Part shown: piece by piece, positions 23,701-27,496 of the stretch | Layout: every line of letters begins with the position of its first letter | How positions within the stretch are numbered: the first letter of the stretch is position 1 | Assembly: GCA_038231775.1 (NCBI GenBank) | Contig: JBBRKS010000041.1 | Coordinates: forward strand, 1-27,496 | DNA from: Stagnihabitans sp038231775 | Lineage (GTDB): Bacteria > Pseudomonadota > Alphaproteobacteria > Rhodobacterales > Rhodobacteraceae | Reading direction: 5' to 3' | Length of the DNA: 27,496 nucleotides | Position numbers and translations under genes: made by a program | Notes under the pieces: generated by a model | Databases searched by the model: none | Told to the model about the DNA's origin: nothing | What the model saw: only the letters and a program-made list of their open reading frames with translations

Positions 23701-24945
23701 ATGATGGACGGCGATATCCGGCAGAAGCACTACGATTACGGCTCGGTCGATCTGTTGACCGGTGAGCAGACCATCCGCAATTTCAACATCAACTTCGGCC
23801 CGCAACACCCCGCAGCGCACGGCGTTTTGCGTCTGGTGCTAGAGCTTGACGGTGAGATTGTCGAACGCTGCGACCCGCATATTGGCCTGTTGCACCGTGG
23901 CACCGAAAAGCTGATGGAGTCGCGCACCTATCTGCAGAACCTGCCCTATTTCGACCGCCTCGATTATGTCGCGCCGATGAACCAGGAACATGCGTGGTGT
24001 CTGGCGATCGAACGTCTGACCGGCACCGTGATCCCGCGCCGCGCCAGCCTGATCCGCGTGCTGTTCTGCGAAATCGGCCGGGTGCTGAACCACATCCTGA
24101 ACACAACGACCCAAGCGCTGGACATTGGCGCGCTGACCCCGCCGCTTTGGGGATTTGAGGAACGCGAAAAGCTGATGGGCTTTTACGAACGCGCCTCTGG
24201 TGCACGTCTGCACGCCGCCTACTTCCGGCCCGGTGGTGTCCATCAGGACATCACGCCGCAGATGCTGGATGATATCGACGTCTGGTGCGATGAATTCCCC
24301 CGCGTGCTGAACAACCTGCACGGCCTATTGACCGAAAACCGCATCTTCAAGCAGCGCAACGCCGATATCGGCATCATCAGCGAACAGGATGTGCAGGACT
24401 GGGGCTTTTCCGGCGTGATGGCGCGCGGGTCGGGTCTCGCGTGGGATTTGCGCCGCAGCCAGCCGTACGAATGCTATGACGAGTTCGATTTCAAGATCGC
24501 CATCGGCAAGAACGGCGACTGCTATGACCGCTATCTGGTCCGCATGGCCGAGATGGAGGAGTCGACCTCGATCATCCGTCAGGCCTGCGCCAAACTGCGC
24601 GAACCTGCCGCCAAGACCGACATTCTGGCGCGCGGCAAGCTGGCACCGCCGACCCGGGGCGACATGAAAACCTCGATGGAAAGCCTGATCCACCATTTCA
24701 AGCTGTACACCGAAGGCTTCCACGTCCCCGCAGGTGAGATTTACGCGGCGGTTGAGGCACCCAAGGGCGAGTTCGGCGTCTATCTGGTCGCGGACGGCAC
24801 CAACAAACCCTACCGCGCCAAAATCCGCGCGCCGGGATTTTTGCACCTGCAAGCGTTGGATTTCATGTGCAAAGGCCATCAGTTGGCTGACGTGAGCGCA
24901 ATCATCGGCACGATGGATATCGTGTTTGGCGAGGTGGACCGGTGA
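23701..24945 (+). CDS. nuoD: NADH-quinone oxidoreductase subunit D
   Basis: A 414-aa subunit (49 kDa type) that forms the quinone-binding pocket with NuoB. The start region is followed by FNINFGPQHPAAHGVLRLVLELDG and HIGLLHRGTEKLME. YLQNLPYFDRLDYVAPMNQEHAW and the C-terminal LADVSAIIGTMDIVFGEVDR are typical. ATG 23701 has a GAGG site; TTG 23695 or ATG 23704 are alternatives. Its stop overlaps the next small gene (GTG 24942) by 4 bp. Confidence 0.97.
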   Translation: MMDGDIRQKHYDYGSVDLLTGEQTIRNFNINFGPQHPAAHGVLRLVLELDGEIVERCDPHIGLLHRGTEKLMESRTYLQNLPYFDRLDYVAPMNQEHAWCLAIERLTGTVIPRRASLIRVLFCEIGRVLNHILNTTTQALDIGALTPPLWGFEEREKLMGFYERASGARLHAAYFRPGGVHQDITPQMLDDIDVWCDEFPRVLNNLHGLLTENRIFKQRNADIGIISEQDVQDWGFSGVMARGSGLAWDLRRSQPYECYDEFDFKIAIGKNGDCYDRYLVRMAEMEESTSIIRQACAKLREPAAKTDILARGKLAPPTRGDMKTSMESLIHHFKLYTEGFHVPAGEIYAAVEAPKGEFGVYLVADGTNKPYRAKIRAPGFLHLQALDFMCKGHQLADVSAIIGTMDIVFGEVDR

Positions 24946-25259
24946 TTATAATTCCGTTGTGGGCTTGCATCGTTGCTGCTGTGTCAGGATTCGCCTTAGT
25001 TGCTTATGAAAGATATGGTCCTGAAGATGATCGCCCTTCGTGGATTCAATCATGGACAATTTCTATTGCCCTATTCGGCGCACTTACGAACTTCTTTGCA
25101 CATTTTTCATGGTATTGGGCAATAGCAATGGCCGCACTTTGCTTTGGGGCGGGAAATTGGGCAAAACTCTTTCTTGATCGGAAGGTGAAGTTTATATCTT
25201 GGATTTCCCCGATCGCAATAGTTGCGGGTCTCGCACCGCAATACGTAGCCTTGAGGTAG
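24942..25259 (+). CDS. Small AT-rich membrane protein between nuoD and nuoE
   Basis: A 105-aa protein starting at GTG 24942, overlapping the nuoD stop by 4 bp with GAGG upstream. Three hydrophobic segments are apparent: WACIVAAVSGFALVAY (about 7-22), WTISIALFGALTNFFAHFSWY (about 38-58) and a C-terminal stretch ISPIAIVAGLAP. Codon use is unlike the rest of the operon (ATA, AGA, TTA, many A/T third positions), pointing to recent acquisition. I do not recognise a family. nuoE begins 7 bp after its stop. It could be a complex I passenger, an immunity-like protein or simply a cargo gene. Confidence 0.75.
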   Translation: MIIIPLWACIVAAVSGFALVAYERYGPEDDRPSWIQSWTISIALFGALTNFFAHFSWYWAIAMAALCFGAGNWAKLFLDRKVKFISWISPIAIVAGLAPQYVALR

Positions 25260-25266
25260 ACACAGA

Positions 25267-25989
25267 ATGCTCCGCCGCCTTTACAAAGACCAACCCGCTT
25301 CATTTGCCTTTACCCCGATGAACCTCGAATGGGCGCAGGGTCAGATTTCCAAATATCCGGCGGGGCGTCAGGCCTCGGCGATCATTCCGTTGTTGTGGCG
25401 TGCGCAGGAACAGGAAGGCTGGCTGTCTCGTCCGGCCATCGAGCTTGTCGCCGATATGCTGGGGATGGCGTATATCCGCGCTTTGGAAGTCGCGACGTTT
25501 TACTTCATGTTTCAGCTGCAACCCGTTGGTTCGGTTGCACATATCCAGATTTGCGGCACCACGTCCTGCATGATCTGCGGGGCTGAAGAGTTGGTTGCGG
25601 TCTGCAAGGAACTCGTCTCGCCCAATGCCCATGCCTTGTCGGCGGATGGCAAGTTCAGTTGGGAAGAGGTTGAATGTATGGGCGCTTGCGCCAACGCCCC
25701 GATGGCCCAGATCGGCAAGGATTACTACGAGGATCTGACGCCGCAGTTGCTGCGCGATCTGATTGGCCGCTTTTCGAACGGCGAGGTTCCGGTGCCGGGG
25801 CCGCAAAACGGGCGCTATGCGGCGGAACCTTTGTCGGGTCTGACCTCGTTGAAAGAGTTCGAAAGCGGCAAGCTGCAATACAATGCCTCGGCGCAGGCGG
25901 CGGTGGATCTGGGCGACACGGTCAAGCGGATCGACGGGTCCGAGGTTCCGATCCTGACGCCGTGGCTTAAGGGTCGTCAGACGGCATAA
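25267..25989 (+). CDS. nuoE: NADH-quinone oxidoreductase subunit E
   Basis: A 240-aa subunit (24 kDa type) of the NADH dehydrogenase module, carrying a 2Fe-2S cluster. Ligands are C96 and C101 in CGTTSCMICG and C137 and C141 in ECMGACANAP. The thioredoxin-like core follows IIPLLWRAQEQEGWLS and ALEVATFYFMFQLQPVG. A C-terminal extension beyond the core (about 175-240) is usual in this lineage. ATG 25267 is the conserved MLRRLYKDQP start, with GAGG about 11 bp upstream. It is followed 11 bp later by the His-rich membrane protein. Confidence 0.96.
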   Translation: MLRRLYKDQPASFAFTPMNLEWAQGQISKYPAGRQASAIIPLLWRAQEQEGWLSRPAIELVADMLGMAYIRALEVATFYFMFQLQPVGSVAHIQICGTTSCMICGAEELVAVCKELVSPNAHALSADGKFSWEEVECMGACANAPMAQIGKDYYEDLTPQLLRDLIGRFSNGEVPVPGPQNGRYAAEPLSGLTSLKEFESGKLQYNASAQAAVDLGDTVKRIDGSEVPILTPWLKGRQTA

Positions 25990-26000
25990 AGGGGGCGGGC

Positions 26001-26792
26001 ATGAGCGATCATCACGTGATGGAAAGCGAAGGGCCGTGGCCTGCGGGCTGGGCGTGGTCGCTGGCGGCTGGGTTTGTCGCGGCCATTCTGGCGCGCTGGC
26101 TGGGCGATGTGTCGATAGCAGCGGCGGTTCTGATCGCGCTGATGGTGTTTGGCGTGTTCGGCGTGCTTCTGGCGCAGTTCTGGGAAGCCCCGGTTGAAGC
26201 AGATCATGGCGACGGGCACGGGCATGACCACGCGGCGCCGGATGACCACGCAATGCACAGCCATGCGCCGCTGGCAGCAACGCCAGTCGCCGCGACGCCA
26301 GTGGGAGAAATGCGAGTCGCCGCGATGCCTGTCTCTGCACTGAAAGCGGCGGACCCTGTAGCCGCGCCGCCGATTGTCGCCCCAATGCCTACGGCAGAAC
26401 CCGTCGCGACAGTTGCACCTGTTGAGACCCAGCCCGCCGCGTCAGGTGTTGACGCTCCACCAACCGCTGTCGTTACGCCTGTCACATCCGAACCCGCAGC
26501 GTCTGACTCTGCCAAACCCATCGCTCTGACCGGTCCGCGCAATGGCAAAGCCGACGCCTTGCAGGAAATCGAAGGCATCGGTCCGGCGCTGGAAAAGCTG
26601 TGCCACGAGTTGGGGATCTATCATTTTGACCAGATCGCCGCTTGGGGCGTGGCCGAGATTGCGTGGATGGACGCCAACCTTAAAGGCTTCAAAGGGCGGG
26701 TGACGCGCGACAAATGGGCGGCGCAGGCGAAGATCATCGGGGCTGAGGGGCTTGAGGCTTTTCGTCTCCGCGCCAAGACCAACGACTACTAG
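26001..26792 (+). CDS. His-rich membrane protein with helix-hairpin-helix-like C-terminus, in the nuo operon
   Basis: A 263-aa protein. Two adjacent membrane helices (about 19-36 and 40-61) are followed by a His/Asp-rich stretch DHGDGHGHDHAAPDDHAMHS (about 68-87). A long Ala/Pro/Val-rich linker with VAATPV-like repeats (about 90-180) comes next. A compact C-terminal domain (about 185-255) holds LQEIEGIGPALEKLCHELGI and FDQIAAWG, a GIGP helix-hairpin-helix-like motif also seen in some NuoE and ribosomal-protein-linked tails. Relatives occur as extra ORFs in Rhodobacter nuo operons. It may be an accessory or assembly factor for complex I; the His-rich part suggests metal binding. Start ATG has a GGGGG site. 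Confidence 0.85.
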   Translation: MSDHHVMESEGPWPAGWAWSLAAGFVAAILARWLGDVSIAAAVLIALMVFGVFGVLLAQFWEAPVEADHGDGHGHDHAAPDDHAMHSHAPLAATPVAATPVGEMRVAAMPVSALKAADPVAAPPIVAPMPTAEPVATVAPVETQPAASGVDAPPTAVVTPVTSEPAASDSAKPIALTGPRNGKADALQEIEGIGPALEKLCHELGIYHFDQIAAWGVAEIAWMDANLKGFKGRVTRDKWAAQAKIIGAEGLEAFRLRAKTNDY

Positions 26793-26798
26793 GGCGAC

Positions 26799-27011
26799 AT
26801 GACAAGCCAGGTTCAGAAAGACGCGTATCAGGCCCGGTTGATCGCCATTGTGCTGGTGGTGGCGATGGGTGTCTGGCTTTTGGTGCAGGCGGCGGGCGAC
26901 CAATATGGCTGGCCGCCGAAGTACATCTTTCTGGCGGACCTGTCTGCCGGGGCCGCGTTCGTCTGGACGATGGTTGCAACTTACAGGCTTTGGCGCAAGC
27001 GTCAGGCGTAA
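26799..27011 (+). CDS. Small two-helix membrane protein (DUF5337-like)
   Basis: A 70-aa protein with two hydrophobic helices, LIAIVLVVAMGVWLLVQAAG (about 13-32) and YIFLADLSAGAAFVWTMVATY (about 42-62), joined by a short loop with GWPPK. The ATG has AGGG upstream and starts 6 bp after the preceding stop. It resembles DUF5337 proteins of Rhodobacterales nuo operons, though I assign that by eye. Function unknown; nuoF follows 35 bp later. Confidence 0.75.
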   Translation: MTSQVQKDAYQARLIAIVLVVAMGVWLLVQAAGDQYGWPPKYIFLADLSAGAAFVWTMVATYRLWRKRQA

Positions 27012-27046
27012 CGGGCCGAATGGCCTTGAATTGAAGGAACGGGCAG

Positions 27047-27496
27047 ATGCTCAAGGATCAGGACCGCATCTTTACCAACCTGTACGGCATGCATGACCGC
27101 AGCCTTGCGGGCGCGCAAAAGCGCGGCCATTGGGATGGCACGGCGGGCCTTCTGGCCTTGGGGCGCGACAAGATTGTTGAAATCGTCAAAGCCTCGGGTC
27201 TGCGCGGGCGGGGCGGGGCGGGCTTTCCGACGGGCCTGAAGTGGTCGTTCATGCCCAAGCAATCCGATGGCCGCCCGTGCTATCTGGTGATCAACGCCGA
27301 CGAATCCGAACCCGGCACCTGCAAGGATCGTGAGATCATGCGCCACGACCCCCACACGCTGATCGAAGGCGCGCTGATCGCCTCTTTCGCGATGGGGGCG
27401 CACGATTGCTACATCTACATCCGGGGTGAGTATATCCGTGAGCGTGAGGCGCTGCAGTCCGCGATCGACCAATGCTATGACGCCGGGCTGTTGGGC
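27047..27496 (+). CDS. nuoF: NADH-quinone oxidoreductase subunit F (partial)
   Basis: The first 150 codons of NuoF (51 kDa type), which binds FMN and NADH and carries cluster N3; the gene runs off the right edge. The N-terminus MLKDQDRIFTNLYGMHD is typical. The NADH/FMN glycine-rich motif RGRGGAGFPTG is at about 53-63, and the FMN-site segment YLVINADESEPGTCKDREI follows. The 4Fe-4S ligands lie beyond the window. ATG 27047 has AAGGA upstream. Confidence 0.96.
   Translation, partial: MLKDQDRIFTNLYGMHDRSLAGAQKRGHWDGTAGLLALGRDKIVEIVKASGLRGRGGAGFPTGLKWSFMPKQSDGRPCYLVINADESEPGTCKDREIMRHDPHTLIEGALIASFAMGAHDCYIYIRGEYIREREALQSAIDQCYDAGLLG

Noticed and set aside
25300..26385. 361-aa minus-strand frame antisense to nuoE and the His-rich gene
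   Set aside because: Antisense shadow of conserved coding sequence, with no motif or ribosome site.

Overview
The window is GC-rich, tightly packed DNA from an alphaproteobacterium, most likely Rhodobacteraceae in the broad sense. Several things point there: the gene order argS - SPOR protein - nagZ - scpA - scpB; a nuo operon interrupted by small extra ORFs, including a DUF5337-type protein; an endolysin/holin pair of the type linked to Rhodobacter gene transfer agents; and a CcmE-type cytochrome c maturation gene. I saw no tRNA, rRNA, CRISPR array or intact insertion sequence.

Layout. (1) 1-2612, minus strand: a dienelactone-hydrolase-family enzyme, an unrecognised 154-aa protein, a class III aminotransferase and the first codons of another gene, partly coupled by 4-bp overlaps. 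(2) 3141-11104: a carbohydrate-acid uptake and catabolism locus. LtnD-like dehydrogenase, OtnI-like isomerase, an extended SDR and a LacI-type repressor form one plus-strand operon. A ribose/fructose-class ABC transporter follows, with its binding protein on the minus strand, divergent from its ATPase and permease. A second SDR closes the locus on the minus strand. Three similar 14-bp AGCGCT-type palindromes, one before ltnD and two in the divergent transporter promoter region, suggest that the LacI protein controls the whole locus. The usual partners of LtnD/OtnI (OtnK kinase and OtnC decarboxylase) are not in the window.

(3) 11423-12935: argC (arginine synthesis) and ccmE (haem chaperone). 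(4) 13185-14154: a GH108-type endolysin and a 3-TM holin, resembling the GTA lysis cassette of Rhodobacter capsulatus, with a near-consensus CtrA box 46 bp upstream of the endolysin start. (5) 14373-19862: argS, SPOR protein, nagZ, scpA, scpB and a 68-aa basic protein; several of these genes overlap. (6) 19863-20112: an AT-rich convergent spacer with three nested inverted repeats; then creA on the minus strand.

(7) 20996-27496: the start of the respiratory complex I operon (nuoA, B, C, D, E and partial F). It carries several non-canonical passengers: a sulfotransferase gene with one in-frame stop between nuoC and nuoD, an AT-rich small membrane protein between nuoD and nuoE, and, between nuoE and nuoF, a His-rich membrane protein with a helix-hairpin-helix-like tail plus a DUF5337-like protein.

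The strongest leads are the incomplete tetronate-type locus with its shared operators, the CtrA-box plus lysis cassette, and the passengers in the nuo operon. Everything here was read by eye; family names rest on motif recognition, not database searches.
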